Part shown: positions 1-10,981 of the stretch, one piece after another
How positions within the stretch are numbered: position 1 is the stretch's first letter
Layout: every line of letters begins with the position of its first letter
NCBI GenBank assembly: GCA_003427395.1
Contig: BFEA01000815.1
Coordinates: forward strand, 178,414-202,226
Source: Chara braunii
Lineage: Eukaryota > Streptophyta > Charophyceae > Charales > Characeae
Direction of reading: 5' to 3'
DNA: 23,813 nucleotides
The notes under the pieces: generated by a model
Seen by the model: only the letters and a program-made list of their open reading frames with translations
What the model was told of the DNA's origin: nothing
The model's database searches: none
Translations under genes and position numbers: made by a program

Positions 1-15
1 GGAGCGAAGGAGAGA

Positions 16-191
16 GGGATGGAGAGAGGGGAGGATAGCAAAAGAATGGAAGAGTGAGGGAGGAAGAGATTGCGAGAGGGACAGGNCAGAGAGAGACTCC
101 GGTGGGATGGAGAGAGGTGAGAATANCAAAAGAACGGGAAGAGTGAGACAGGAAGAGATTGCGAGAGGGAAGGGCANAGAGACACTTCGGT
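16..191. repeat. 88-bp tandem duplication, purine-rich
   Basis: Two adjacent GA-rich units of 88 bp (16-103 and 104-191) share the landmarks gggatggagagagg, caaaagaa, gaagagattgcgagaggg and a closing cggtg. A third copy starts at 192 and stops after a few bases. Both units contain Ns. No coding signal is seen. Confidence 0.85.
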
Positions 192-345
192 GGGATAGTA
201 ATCTTCGAGTCAATGTCTGCTCTTCATGGAGGCACACCCGTCCTGCACTGTCTTCTCTTCATGGATACCCCAAAAAAGGAAGAAAAAAAAAGAATGCGGG
301 ATACCCCAAAAAAAGAAAAGAAAAAAAAGAATGCGTGATATCGAC

Positions 346-1099
<754 letters not shown>

Positions 1100-1662
1100 G
1101 TGGGCTCCCACGATTCAAGTCTTTTTTCTGACAAAGTCTCAAGGGGTTTTTCAAGGTCCCAAATCGAGAGTAAGTGGAGCCACTGGCGTGCCGGACTTTC
1201 GAAACTTCGAGAGTCGAGAGTAGAGACGCAAGACACAAAGTGTNTCATGGGCCTCGCCACACCATTTCCTAGTCCGGAATTTGGGAGTGGGCTCGAACAT
1301 TAGAAGTTGGGAGAACCTGTTCGAGAGTGTGCTTCGCCACATGACGCTCTTGGATTTCGAGGTTTGATAGGGCACGTATGTGGGCTCTCACAATTCAAGA
1401 CTTCTTTCTGACAAGTCCCAAAGGGGTTTTCAAGGCCCCAAATTGAGAGTAAGTGGAGCCACTGGCGTGCCGNACTTNGGAAACTTTGAGAGTCTAGAGT
1501 AGCGACGCAAGACACAAAGTGTATCATGGGCCTCGGCACACCATTTCCTAATCCGNAATTTGGGAGTGGGCTNGAACATTAGAAGTTGGGAAAACCTGTT
1601 CGAGAGTGTGCTTCGCCACATTACGCTCTTGGATTTCAAGGAGGTTTGATAGTGCATGTCTG
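1100..1662. repeat. 280-bp tandem duplication
   Basis: Unit 1 starts gtgggctcccacgattcaag at 1100 and unit 2 starts gtgggctctcacaattcaag at 1380. Shared landmarks are agtaagtggagccactggcg, gacgcaagacacaaagtgt, ggaatttgggagtgggct and tgtgcttcgccacat. The units differ by scattered substitutions, small indels and Ns. Antisense frames are partly open but resemble no protein I know. Confidence 0.9.
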
Positions 1663-2520
1663 AGAGTGCAAAGCGTATGTTGGAGAATGCAATGTGGTGA
1701 AGCATGACTCTATCGAATCCGGAAGTGGGACATAAGGAGGGTTTGTAGTACTACTAGTGAGAAGCGCATGTGCGGGGGGAGGGGAGAGTGTGGACGAAAA
1801 ACACTGGTGGTTGTCTCATGTGCATTTCCACTAGCAAAGAGGAATGAATTTGAACCTCAACATGTTTATGGAGACTCAAAAGGTCCTTNCAACAGCTCTT
1901 CGCAAACANGTCTAGCNTCATAAGAAGCCCTATATTCCACATACCGGTCTCCCATGCCCACAGATGGTCCTAGGGAGCGCTCCAAGTTNGGAAGCACTGT
2001 CAAATATATGGCGATGAACTCTCCGAGAAGACTGCTTGTCAACCGCGATCTNGAGACGAGTTCTCGAGTGTAACCAAGCCCTACCCTNCACGCNAGTTCT
2101 CTCAAAAATGGCCATTTGCAGGCGGGAGCCCAAGCTGGTTTCCGAAGAAGTGCTTTTGAACGTCACATTCAGGAGTTGCCGCATCGACACTGTACCTTTA
2201 AACCGCCAGTACCTCCATGTTTTGAGGTTGTTAACGCGGTGGTCCGCATCGGTGCGCCGCGCAGGTCCATATGCATTTGCCTCAGAGGTCCTGAGTGGTA
2301 TGGGGATGCTGTATTTGTGTTGCTAGTTCCTCCCCCCCCCCCCTTGTGAGTTCTCTTTTGGTACTAGCAGCATCATGATCGCGTCTTCGCTATTTTTAAA
2401 ATGTGACCAAGCTTAAGAAAGAAAAGAAAAGAAAAGAAAACGAAGTCAACAACGACCTCAAGATGCGATCTTTGAACTGAACGGCTCTCGAGCTTAGAAT
2501 CATTTTCACTCAGGACCGGT
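1663..2520. other. gene-free interval with poly-C and GAAAA tracts
   Basis: There is no recognisable coding sequence. Open frames near 2036-2349 look like nothing familiar and are interrupted by Ns. A poly-C run lies near 2331-2343 and a (GAAAA)n tract near 2419-2440. An exon of an unrecognised gene cannot be excluded. Confidence 0.45.
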
Positions 2521-2557
2521 TTTCCAGCAGGTGCTGCTCCCCACCAATAGATGGAGC
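2521..2557 (+). repeat. dispersed 37-bp repeat, copy 1
   Basis: The segment tttccagcaggtg through ccaccaatagatggagc recurs at 22961-22997 with one mismatch in 37 bases. The sequences diverge at both edges. Copy 1 lies about 100 bases upstream of a T-arm-like repeat (2655-2707). Confidence 0.85.
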
Positions 2558-2654
2558 CTCCTCGAGAGTGCTAGTGGTGCCTGCTCTTATCAGCCACCCC
2601 TACCACCGGCCGGGGAAGTCTTGCTTACAAAGAGTCATTTTCACTCATCGAATT

Positions 2655-2707
2655 CCATTGAATTCAAACTCAAGTCTATGTTTCAACAATTCATACCAAC
2701 TGAGTTA
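2655..2707 (+). repeat. copy of the dispersed T-arm-like repeat
   Basis: The segment ccattgaattcaaactcaag then tctatgtttcaacaattc parallels 644-705, with mainly transition differences and a 2-nt indel. Its A-rich changes are consistent with a decayed copy. Confidence 0.35.
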
Positions 2708-2783
2708 GGTCAGTCAGTGTGACCGATTTTTCCCTTGTCGATGTCTTGGACACGATGGATGAAANCCGAAAAATGTGTGGCTC

Positions 2784-2845
2784 ACAAGATGGCNAATTAG
2801 GTCCATAGAATCATACAAGATGGCTGATTAGATCGGTAGAATCTG
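2784..2845. repeat. 31-bp tandem duplication
   Basis: acaagatggcnaattaggtc and acaagatggctgattagatc, each followed by a tagaatc-like end, repeat at a period of 31 bp. Confidence 0.7.
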
Positions 2846-3466
2846 ATCGAGATGAGTTCCAACCTAGCGTTACTCCCGACCAGAGGAACTTTAATAGAAT
2901 GCAGTAGATAAATGGCGATGGTAATGTGCAAAACAATGAGGATCAAAATAAAGAGACAGGGTGCACGTTTNGTATTCTTATCGTACTGACCTGAATGTTA
3001 ATTATTATAATGATTATGATGGATAGGTAAAAGGTGTCGGAGGAGGGGGTTCTTCNTTTTTGTTGCAGGGTTCNATGTTTCTGCGTCGTTAGATTCAAAA
3101 TAAGAAATGTCCTTTTGTAATGAGGAGGATAACTTGAAGGATTACAAAGCGTGGCAGAGTAGACGTGTCATAATCTCCATGAAGATGGTGATGATGGATA
3201 AAATATATGATGATGACGATGACATGAAGATGATGATAATGATTGATAATAATGATGAAGATGGTGATGATTGATTGGTTGATTATGATGATGACGAGGT
3301 GGGCGGGTGAAGAGAATGATAAGGCAATCAAGNTCATTAAATGGTGGACCATTGATGATTTATCAATGGGNATTTTTTCCTTATATTTGGATTTCTCCCT
3401 CGATGATGAGCATGGTGACACTAAGATGGAGAGGTCGGATAAGAGAGAAAGAGATGGGGAGGATGG

Positions 3467-3471
<5 letters not shown>
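2846..3471. other. gene-free AT/GAT-rich interval
   Basis: Imperfect GAT and ATG trinucleotide-rich sequence lies at 3175-3300, with T-rich patches near 3050-3070. Open frames here (MMKMVM or HHHH-like) are products of the GAT bias. No gene is seen. Confidence 0.55.
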
Positions 3472-3537
<66 letters not shown>

Positions 3538-3538
3538 N

Positions 3539-3609
<71 letters not shown>
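3472..3609. repeat. long (GA)n microsatellite
   Basis: About 138 bp of near-perfect GA dinucleotide with one ambiguous base near 3539. The true length may be collapsed in assembly. Confidence 0.97.
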
Positions 3610-3610
<1 letters not shown>

Positions 3611-3837
3611 CAGCTATAGAGAATTATCATAATGATGACGACAAGATAACCGTAGCAATGACAAAGTGAAGTTAATGATTTTGACGGAGGTTAAACGAAA
3701 TGGTAAGAAAGATATCATTCGTGACTAATGAAGACAATAAGCTTAAAAATTGTTAAAATGGCGAAGAGGGGCGGGGGAGGAGGAGGAGGANGACGNCGAT
3801 AGCGAGTTAGTGTAATTTTCAACTTTTTTCTTCCCTT

Positions 3838-4316
3838 TTTTGTGTACAACAACCGCTTCATCGTCCTCGCTTGGAGTGCATTGGCCTGCCACTCAGGATT
3901 CAGGATGCTAGACCCCCGGTCCTTCGTGGTTGTACTAGCTTGATCCAGGTGACACATGGTAGTGCGTTGTCAGGGCCGCCGTCCTTAAGAATTGGGNGAT
4001 CACAGTTCCGAGGTCNTGCAACTGGNGCCTAGTAGGCTTGTAGACTGCCGCCACGCACCACAGGGGCTATTCCATAGAATTATTAATGAGCAGTGCCCGN
4101 CCGAACCCGCCTATGGATAGAGGGTGCACTCAGGAAACCGCTCGTCCAGTAACANGAGCAATAAGATCCGACAATTGCGTCTCACGTGCGAGCTGCTCTG
4201 CCAAGCAGATCTCTCAGTAGCGTAAGCCCACTCACTGCGGGAGCACCTGCATTTTGTCGACGTCATCGATGTGCACGCCCTGTGGGAGAACCACCACCAA
4301 CTTACCCTAGTTCATC
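3838..4316 (-). pseudogene. LINE ORF2 segment downstream of the RT core
   Basis: Beyond the MITE the minus strand reads GKLVVVLPQGVHIDDVDKMQ, then a stop, VGLRY, a stop, SIGGFGRALLINN, a stop, PLWCVAAVYKPTR and VIXQFLRTAALTTH. After a frameshift near 3940 it reads GSSILNPEWQANALQARTMK. These are the usual plant-LINE blocks after the thumb (LGI, L.GR..LINSVL, W and GG.GI.NP...N.ALLAKW). The stops sit where Trp or Leu is expected, consistent with C-to-T decay. Confidence 0.75.
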
Positions 4317-4319
4317 CTA

Positions 4320-4423
4320 CCGTCTTCCCCGAACATAACTCACCCTGATCATGAATGTATAGAAGCTATCTTTCCGGTCCGGTACAGGCAAAATGAGGGT
4401 GCGTTATGTTCGGGGGAAGACGG
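4320..4423. mobile_element. MITE copy A, inserted in LINE ORF2
   Basis: A 104-bp element is bounded by inverted repeats: ccgtcttccccgaacataac on the left matches the complement of gttatgttcgggggaagacg, with one C indel on the right. The complementarity continues inward for about 30 bases per arm. TA dinucleotides flank both ends (4318-4319 and 4424-4425). Deleting the element plus one TA joins the LINE frame on the minus strand as FARFAGA-RMN, so the insertion is well defined. The TA duplication points to Tc1/mariner-type mobilisation. The element has no coding capacity. Confidence 0.88.
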
Positions 4424-4426
4424 TAG

Positions 4427-5240
4427 CTCCCGCAAACCTGGCAAATTCATCCAGTATCCCCCAGCGACGGGCAAGCTGTTGTGAGTTGGCTGTTGTGATG
4501 GCCCCAGTGTCGTCAGCGAAAGCCGACGACTCCGACGACTCCGACGACTTTATCTCAGTCCCCAACACTCTCAGGCCAACAAGCTCTTCGCTTGCCCGAA
4601 TCATATTGTGGAGTACTTCCACATACAGTATGTAGAGGGTTGGCAATAAGGGAAACCCTTGCCTGACGGCCCTTGTAGCGTGGAACGACAACGAGTTGTG
4701 GCCCTACACCCTGATGACCACCGTCCCCAGTATCGTTTCCACCCAGTTGACAAATTGTCAACTTATCCCCTTGAGCATCAGTGATTCCAGTAGAAACCTC
4801 CAGCGGACCTGGTCATACGCTTTCTCGAAATTAATAGATACAAGAGTGATGTCCCGGCCCACAACTTTACGAACTTCCAACGCCTGCCTTGCCAACCAGA
4901 CATCAGTAAGGATTTGCCTACCTGGTACAAATCCCGTCTGTGATGGATGGACGCGTCTAGGCATGGCGTGCGCCAATCTACCTGCGAATGCCTTGGTAAG
5001 GATCTTGTATGATGAGTTCAGCAGCGATATAGGGTGCCAATTTCACACATCATCCCTATGGCCCTTTTTATAGATGAGGGTGACATACACTTGATTGAGC
5101 TGTTCTGGGAACTGCCGATCCCTCAGCNCCTGATTGTACCCTTCTGTCAGGCACGGTACTAGCACATCAGCCATTTCCTTGAACATCTCGACAGGAATAC
5201 CGTCCAATCCTGGAAACTTAAACCTAGGCAACTGTCAGAT
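4427..5240 (-). pseudogene. LINE reverse transcriptase core
   Basis: Recognisable RT blocks in order are FPGLDGIPVEMFKEMADVL (5220s), YVTLIYKKGHRDDV (about 5085-5043), QTGFVPGRQILTDVWLARQ (about 4940), LVSINFEKAYDQVRW (about 4845-4800), AVRQGFPLLPTLYILYVEVL (about 4670-4610) and AFADDTGAI (FADD at 4509-4520). The template is non-LTR RT: PG.DGIP, KK, GF.PGR, DFEKAYD, R.G.PLSP and YADD. In motif A the first, metal-binding Asp is Asn (codon at 4830-4832, AAT for GAT), and PLSP reads PLLP. Frameshifts or stops separate the blocks near 5040, 4758 and 4691. It is certainly RT-derived and non-functional. Confidence 0.9.
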
Positions 5241-5266
5241 AGCATTAGAAACCTTCTGCTGGGTCA

Positions 5267-6148
5267 GCGGGGCTTCCAAGTCAGCCGCTTGCTGTCCAGA
5301 TACCTGATTGCTGACCGCTGCCCATACCGTGGTCTGGGACGACGAAGCCATGTCGTCCTCCGATCAATGCTCTTCCTCTTGAAACAACCACTTGTAGTAG
5401 TCCTCGACATATCTCAAAACTTCCCGGTAGAGTCCGCCACATGCAGTCCATTGAAGGTATGTTCAGCTGCCTGACTGTTATGCCAACGTGCCTACACTTG
5501 GCATCTCTAAAGAAGCGCCTAGTCATCCTTTCCCCCATTCTTATCCACTTAAGCAGCCCATCCACTCTTACCAGCTTCCTTAGTGAGCCATGTGGCCACT
5601 CCGCACTAGGCCGCCCCCTCTCCGCCCAGCACTCATCCTCTTTGACTGGTGTTCATACGGCCTCTTCTCGAGCTCCTCCATTCTATGATTAAACTCCGTA
5701 CCATGCAGCGGGGCTTCCAAGTCAGCCGCTTCCTGTCCAGATACCTGATTGCTGACCGCTGCCCATACCGTGGCCTGGGGCGACGAAGCCATGTCATCCT
5801 CCGATCAATGCTCTTCCTCTTGAAACAACCACTTGTAGTAGTCCTCGAAATATCTCAAAACTTCCCGATAGAGTCCGCCACTGGCAGTCCATTGAAGGTA
5901 TGTTCAGCTGCCTGACTGTTATGCCAACATGCTTGCACTTAGCATCTCTAAAGAAGCGCCTAGTCATCCTTTCCCCCATTCTTATCCACTTAAGCAGCCC
6001 ATCCACTCTTACCAGCTTCCTTAGTGAGCCATGGGGCCACTCCGCACTAGGCCGCCCCATCTCTGCCCAGCACTCATCCTCTCTGACTGGTGTTCATACG
6101 GCCCCTTCTCGAGCTCCTCCATTCTATAATCAAACTCCGTATCTGCTC
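5267..6148. repeat. 441-bp in-frame tandem duplication inside LINE ORF2
   Basis: Unit 1 is 5267-5707 and unit 2 is 5708-6148. The offset is a constant 441 bases with no indel along the length. By hand count about 19 substitutions fall in the first 434 bases (roughly 95-96 percent identity). 441 is 147 codons, so the duplication by itself keeps frame. It covers the endonuclease-to-RT linker. Confidence 0.95.
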
Positions 6149-6260
6149 TGTCCCTTGTGATCCGTTCCCCTTTCATCCGTCGCCCGACCATCGTAGCCAT
6201 GGCTGTCGTGCCTTCCATAATATGGTCCAGGACTGGTTTCCCTTGCGGGGCTTTGGCCAA

Positions 6261-6900
6261 TTAATCTTGCCAATGCTGCACAACCACCTGCGAGTACCGA
6301 CTGTTCGAGAAGATCCAAGCGGGGAGGGCCTTTGATGCGGGGGGGGGAGAGATCCAGCCCTTCGATAGTTTGACGCGGACTGCTGCGTCGTCCGACGTGA
6401 CCAGAGGCACCGTGGCCACATGCAGTACTTGCGCTGCAACATCCGCATTGCCCAAGGCCATATCCAGGCGGCTTCGGGAGGCGGGGTACGGGCCTGACCA
6501 TGTAAATGTCCTGCGGTCCGGGTACATTGTTCTAAACGGTTCGGTCATACCCAACTGCGCCATGATCGCCTGGAGAGTAGTGGCGTCCGACTCCTGTGAT
6601 CCGGGCACAACAGTCCATGCTAGGGTGCATAATGGTGTTGAAATCCCAACCATGGTATGCTAGCCCTCCGAGATCACCACGGGCAGCGAAGCCTAGAACT
6701 CCCTCCTTTCAACCTGTTTTACCGGCGCATACACATTGACTAACAAGTATCTTTGATCCCCGTACTCTAGCAACACCCAGGCCCACCGACCCTTCATGTC
6801 AAAGAACCAGTCCAACATCTCGCCCTCGAAATATGGTGCCATGAGAATGGCAACCCCTCCCCTCGATCCATCCGCAGGAGACCAAACCTGCTGACCCTTT
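6261..6900 (-). pseudogene. APE-type endonuclease domain of the LINE
   Basis: Minus-strand pieces in order are GSRGGVAILMAPYFEGEML (about 6866-6810), YGDQRYLLVNVYAPVKQVER (about 6770-6710), DFNTIMHPSMD (about 6645-6610) and RTFTWSGPYPASRSRLDMAL (about 6510-6450). A VTSDDAAV segment near 6395 sits where the family has its final SDH motif. These match the GGVAIL, N-Y-AP, GDFN, TW...S.LD and SDH blocks of exonuclease-endonuclease-phosphatase nucleases from plant LINEs. The DFN block and the RTFTW block are in different frames, so a frameshift lies near 6610. The SDH histidine, which is catalytic in the family, reads as Asp here. The domain is therefore inactive as it stands. Confidence 0.8.
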
Positions 6901-6929
6901 CACCATTCTACCCTTCCTGCCGGTACTAT

Positions 6930-6984
6930 TTGGCCGACTGTACCTCCATGGCTGGTTGGCCGACTGTACCTCCATGATTCTCCC
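6930..6984. repeat. 27-bp tandem duplication in the endonuclease N-terminal region
   Basis: tggccgactgtacctccatg occurs twice at a period of 27 bp (nine codons) on the plus strand of the LINE ORF2 remnant. Confidence 0.85.
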
Positions 6985-7559
6985 CTTGAAGGCCGATTGG
7001 CCGCCCTCCCGAAACACAAATGCACAGCTCCTCCTTTGCCTACAGGAACAGCAGTGGGAAGGCATAGCACTTATTTTTGCAGACACCCTCGGTCTAACAA
7101 TACTCTGAGGCGCCCCCTCCAGTCTGGATTCTCCTGATAATACTCCTTCCCGCCTCGTTCGTCCACTCCTCTCTCGGGCTGGTCCATCATTGTCTTCTCC
7201 CTTCTGCGCCTCAGAGTCGGAGAAGGCATTCCTTTGCGCACCTGAGGCGTCAGAGTGGCCCATCTCACAGTACAATGGATGAACCTGATCAGGCCATTGT
7301 GCTGGGCAGACCACGTCCTTACCCCGCCGATGAGCAAAAGGCTCACTCTCATACCTCCGACCCATGCAGGGGCCCCCCACCATCCCTTTCCTGCACCCGT
7401 TGCTTCCCTTGTGGAGGTAGGTACTCATCCTCTTTCTTGCCCACTGATTCCTTGTTGGTGGTGTGCTCTGCAATTTGGTCCGAGCTAGCCACTTGTGCAG
7501 ACTCTGTAGGCTGATATATGTGTAGTGTTACGATCCTGGTCATTTCTGAAGTGCAAATT

Positions 7560-8767
7560 CACAATGCCACCCAATTTCGAATGAAATGAAAGCACTTGCA
7601 AAGAGATAGAGACCAAAGAAGAAGAAAGAAAGAAGAAGGAGAAGGAGAAGAAGAAGAAGAAGAAGAAGAAGAACACCAGCAAGACCAAAGACAAATCGCC
7701 CTTCTCTCTCCACCTTCCTCCTCCTCCTTGTCTTCGTCAATCTTATTCTTCTCCCGAATAATAATAATAACAGCGAGTGATTGAACCAGAATCAATATCC
7801 GAAGTTCCCTCTTGCTGCCGACACAATAATAGGTCCACCATAGCCATGGCTTCCCCCTTCTTCCTCCTCTCACATGCCAAGGCTATGGTGGACTACTAAG
7901 AGCTCTACCCTCTTATGCAAAGGACAACACAAAACAGCTATGTTGTTGCTCATCAGGCCGCCATGCCTGACTCTGCCTTGAGCTTCCTTGGTGCGGGACT
8001 ACCCCAACTGGGCCCTTCCAGATGCAGCGCCTATCAAGGTGATGAAGATGGTGTCCACCATAGCCAGGTAGGTACCTCGCCACTCTCCTCCTTCGCCCCC
8101 TTTTTCCTCTTCCTCAGGCTGGGCTGCTCGCCATAGCCAGGCTGAGCGCCCAGCTCCTTCGTCGACCTCCCAGGCAGCGCTCCAAGTCCAACGCTTGGCT
8201 CAAGCATTATGTCGCCCAACCTTGCACACCGCAAATGAGGAGGAGCTACTCGCTCCTCCTGGAGATATAACGGTCTACTCGCCTCTTGAGCGGTGACTTC
8301 CAGGCCGCGCGGCCTTCAAGCAACCGGTACCGCCTCCCTTTCGGAGGGAAACTTCATTGCAGGCTCTGCTATCATCCGTACAGGCCCTAGACTCAGGGTA
8401 CTTGGACTGGTACCGGGCGACCTCTAGCCTACCGCCACTGGCCCTCAAAAAATGCCAACTTTTTGTCTTCTTCTGCGCGGTCACGAGTACCCGACACTTC
8501 AACAATACTTGAGTGGTACCGGCCTACCTGCTACTTGAGTGTTTTTCCCGCTGCAACCCTCAAAGTCGCGGGCACAGGTAAATACCGGCTCTGCGGGCCC
8601 TCCAAACGAACAAGTACCCTTGCTGGTCACACACACACTCAGGCCGACAAGCACTCCGACAGGCATGCAGACCAGCAGGCACACGCACACACGGACTTAG
8701 AAAATGCAGCAGAATGTGGCGAATCCCAGAAATCAGCAGTGTTCTCAGTCTGTGTTTTGGTGGGTCA
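7560..8767. other. unassigned interval between LINE ORF1-like and ORF2 remnants
   Basis: The interval starts with an imperfect GAA tract (about 7618-7672), then C/T-rich sequence. It holds three copies of gtccaccatagcc (7833-7845, inverted at 7881-7893, and 8053-8065); the first two can pair as a 13-bp stem. A ggccgcgcggcc palindrome lies near 8312 and CA/CAGG-rich repeats lie at 8628-8692. No protein family is recognised. It may be an insertion separating the LINE ORFs or a long inter-ORF spacer. Confidence 0.45.
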
Positions 8768-10590
8768 TTACAGTAGCTTCCGTTTAAGTTCGTCTGCAAG
8801 TTCCTTCTGTTCCTCCGTTGTCATAGGCGCAGCTTCCCCGCACGGCATAGAACACTGTGCGAGCTTGTTCTTTGTAGATTCAGATGCCTCAGTAGAGGAG
8901 GGTGTTGCTCCCTGGTCTGCGCGATGGCCCTTCCCCATGTAACCGTTCCCTAGGTAGTGCAACCAGAGGAGCCTTCTTCCTTCTTCGATGGGGCCGGCCT
9001 GGTCTAGCCCGCCTTGTTCTGCGATCTCTATCACCACATCCTCCCTCGTCTGCGTGCTCGACCCCTTCACCTTCCTGCGGCTGATCCACGCCCCTAATCC
9101 TCTTGAGGGTTTTTCCCTTTGTCCGGCTGACTGCCTTCGTGGCCCTGCTGTTGACCCGGCTGGTCATCCATTTGACTATCCCAATTGGCAGGTTCGCGCT
9201 GCATTGCACCTGGCCCTCCTGGTCCTGCTGTCCCTCCTCCTGAGTGTGATGGGGCTGGTCCATCTCCATTGCATCATGGTGACGATCTTCCTGTGCCTGC
9301 TGCTCACTGGGATGATCCTCCATCCGAGTGTCCTCACCAAGCAGTCTGCGTTGACTCACACTCGGGTTACTTAAGTTGGTGAATTTATATTGTTTCCGAA
9401 CTTTCCGACCGAAATCTGATATTCACCGGTGTAAGGTCTCCATTGTGGAGGCGAAGAAGAGGTATGGGAGGCATCTTCGTCGGAGGTGGTAGTCTTCGTT
9501 TGTGGATATGACTCTGCAGGCGCAGCTTGTCGGTGATGGGGGGGCGTTAGCCCCCGCAGTGGGAAGATATCAAGAAATGGGCTCATGGCCCTAATCCGGG
9601 CAGCCACTCCAGCTAGGGATAGCCTTTTAGGTGGTGCGGTGGCACATGGCCCCCACCATCCGTACGAGGAGAAGGAAGATAAGGACAGCTAGCATTTGGC
9701 TAGTCCTGAGAGGCATCCTCATCCATTGTCGGCAGGTGATGCGGTGGCGGCTCATGGCGCGGAGTGGAAGGCCTGCTGGAGTCCGAGGATACCACTACTG
9801 GGCACACCTGCGTTCCTTCGTTATGGCTGGCCATGCTGTGCAGATCCTGACTACGCTGATGAGCACAATCGTCCCTTTGCTGGGACAACTTGGCGCGAGC
9901 CCCCCCTCCTTGATGCCCTTGCTGCTTGCCCTCTCTCTGCTGCATATCCTCCTCCTCCTTCGCCCTACCATGGATTTGTCCTGGCACGTCAGCACAGTCA
10001 ACACTATCCTGCTGCTGTCCCACTACAGGTCCGGCCGACTGGTTACTTTCGTGATGGCCATCCCCTTGGTCCAACCAATCCCCTACTCCCTCTGTCAATC
10101 GATCCACAGCCTGAAACGAGTCCTGCTGCTCCCCGTGAGCATCCATGTCTGGGGGTGGCTGCTATTGATAACGGGCGGGGCGGCGCCGGTCCTCCACAGC
10201 ACTATCATTATGGTCACCATGTCGGCCCCGTGGGGGCGCGTGCAGTATACCCGGCGGAGGCTCTTCCAAACAGTTCCGACGGACCCAATGTGATGTGTTA
10301 CGGCCCTCCGGCCGCCGAGCATGCCCTATCACGCGGCCATCATCCAGGCGCGGCAGCCGTTCGCGAGATGTCCCATCATGAGCAGTGCCCTTGACAGCTG
10401 GAGTGGTCGTCCCATCCTGAGGGCCAGATGCCTGAGCAGCTGGAGTGGTGTCGCAACCTGAGGAGTGGGTCAGGGGGACAGAAGGGGCGGGCTGTTGATT
10501 GATTGATTGATTGAATGATGTCATGCTGGTACATCGATTGATTCGTGAAGCGAAATGGAAGAAAAGGATGCTGCATAAAACTATTGGATC
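8768..10590 (-). pseudogene. candidate LINE ORF1 remnant
   Basis: Upstream of ORF2 on the same strand are broken open frames rich in Gln, Pro, His and charged residues. They include MDAHGEQQDSFQAVDRL (from 10146), SEDRR/QQP-rich stretches near 10500-10160, SVGKFGNNINSPT (ending near 9371) and KWMTSRVNSRATKAVSRTKG (near 9180). A piece ending MTTEEQKELADELKRKLL lies next to a stop at 8768. Order and strand fit an ORF1 (RNA-binding, gag-like) product. I do not see a CCHC zinc knuckle or a clear RRM, so the assignment rests on position and composition. The frames shift repeatedly. Confidence 0.4.
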
Positions 10591-10981
10591 ACTCATTTTC
10601 AGTAATCAATAAATACCAGGAAATTTTGCATTGGATTCAGTATTCGCATCCACACACACACGCACACATAGCGAAACATATCGGGAGGTCCATGAGGTGA
10701 GACTGACACATGCCACTTCTTTTCCTCTTTCTCTTATCTCGTCCAGTGAACAGTCTAAGACACACGCCCCACCGTTGAAGACTACTCGGTCGAGCTGCTG
10801 CTAAGGTAGTGGGACTCTCCGCACGGACAGCGAGTTCACAGTCACGAGAGGTAGAGAGGTCTGCAGAAGGCTTGGCGGTCCATTCTTGGTAGAGTGGTGT
10901 TTTTTCTTCTGGCTTTTCTTTTTCTGTGTTCTTGGTGGCTTCATGAATCGGGCTGAAAGGGGCTGAGTGCTACACCCTTTC
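10591..10981. other. gene-free interval upstream of the LINE
   Basis: The stretch holds a short CA-rich tract near 10652-10669 and T-rich patches near 10900-10930. Just before it, a GATT repeat (gattgattgattgattga, about 10497-10515) marks the 5' side of the LINE. No gene is recognised. Confidence 0.5.

Larger units (their letters stand above)
3838..7543 (-). pseudogene. LINE ORF2 (endonuclease-reverse transcriptase) pseudogene
   Basis: ORF2 would make the enzyme that nicks target DNA and copies the element RNA into the nick. A likely N-terminal part begins near 7543 (MTRIVTLHIYQPTESAQ) and runs through a poorly conserved stretch to the endonuclease. The linker 6260-5267 contains recognisable pieces such as KAPQGKPVLDHIMEGT, ERMTRRFFRDAKCKHVGITV and LNIPSMD, then the RT. 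The gene is broken by frameshifts between almost every domain, by in-frame stops, by a 441-bp duplication and by a 104-bp MITE at 4320-4423. Smaller in-frame duplications (27 bp near 6931; 9-bp units giving SSESSESS just before the FADD box) also occur. Confidence 0.85.
3838..10590 (-). mobile_element. decayed non-LTR (LINE) retrotransposon
   Basis: Read on the minus strand, the interval gives an ORF1-like region (about 10590-8768), then an APE-type endonuclease (about 6900-6261), a linker, a reverse transcriptase (about 5231-4427) and a C-terminal remnant (4316-3838). This is the order of a two-ORF APE-type LINE. The copy is heavily decayed: the protein trace moves between frames many times, in-frame stops occur (4316-3960), and Ns are present. 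At about 3838 homology stops abruptly and GA/GGA-rich sequence begins, with no poly(A) tail, so the 3' end is truncated or replaced. The zinc-ribbon C-terminus expected after the 3838 point is missing; a comparable piece exists separately at 20458-21258. The 5' limit is uncertain. Confidence 0.85.

Noticed and set aside
3307-3669. Arg-Glu repeat protein
   Set aside because: Produced by the (GA)n tract at 3472-3609.
9631-10394. Plus-strand frames of 220-232 residues
   Set aside because: They are antisense to the Q/H/P-rich LINE ORF1-like region; their His/Leu/Pro content mirrors it and no domain is recognisable.
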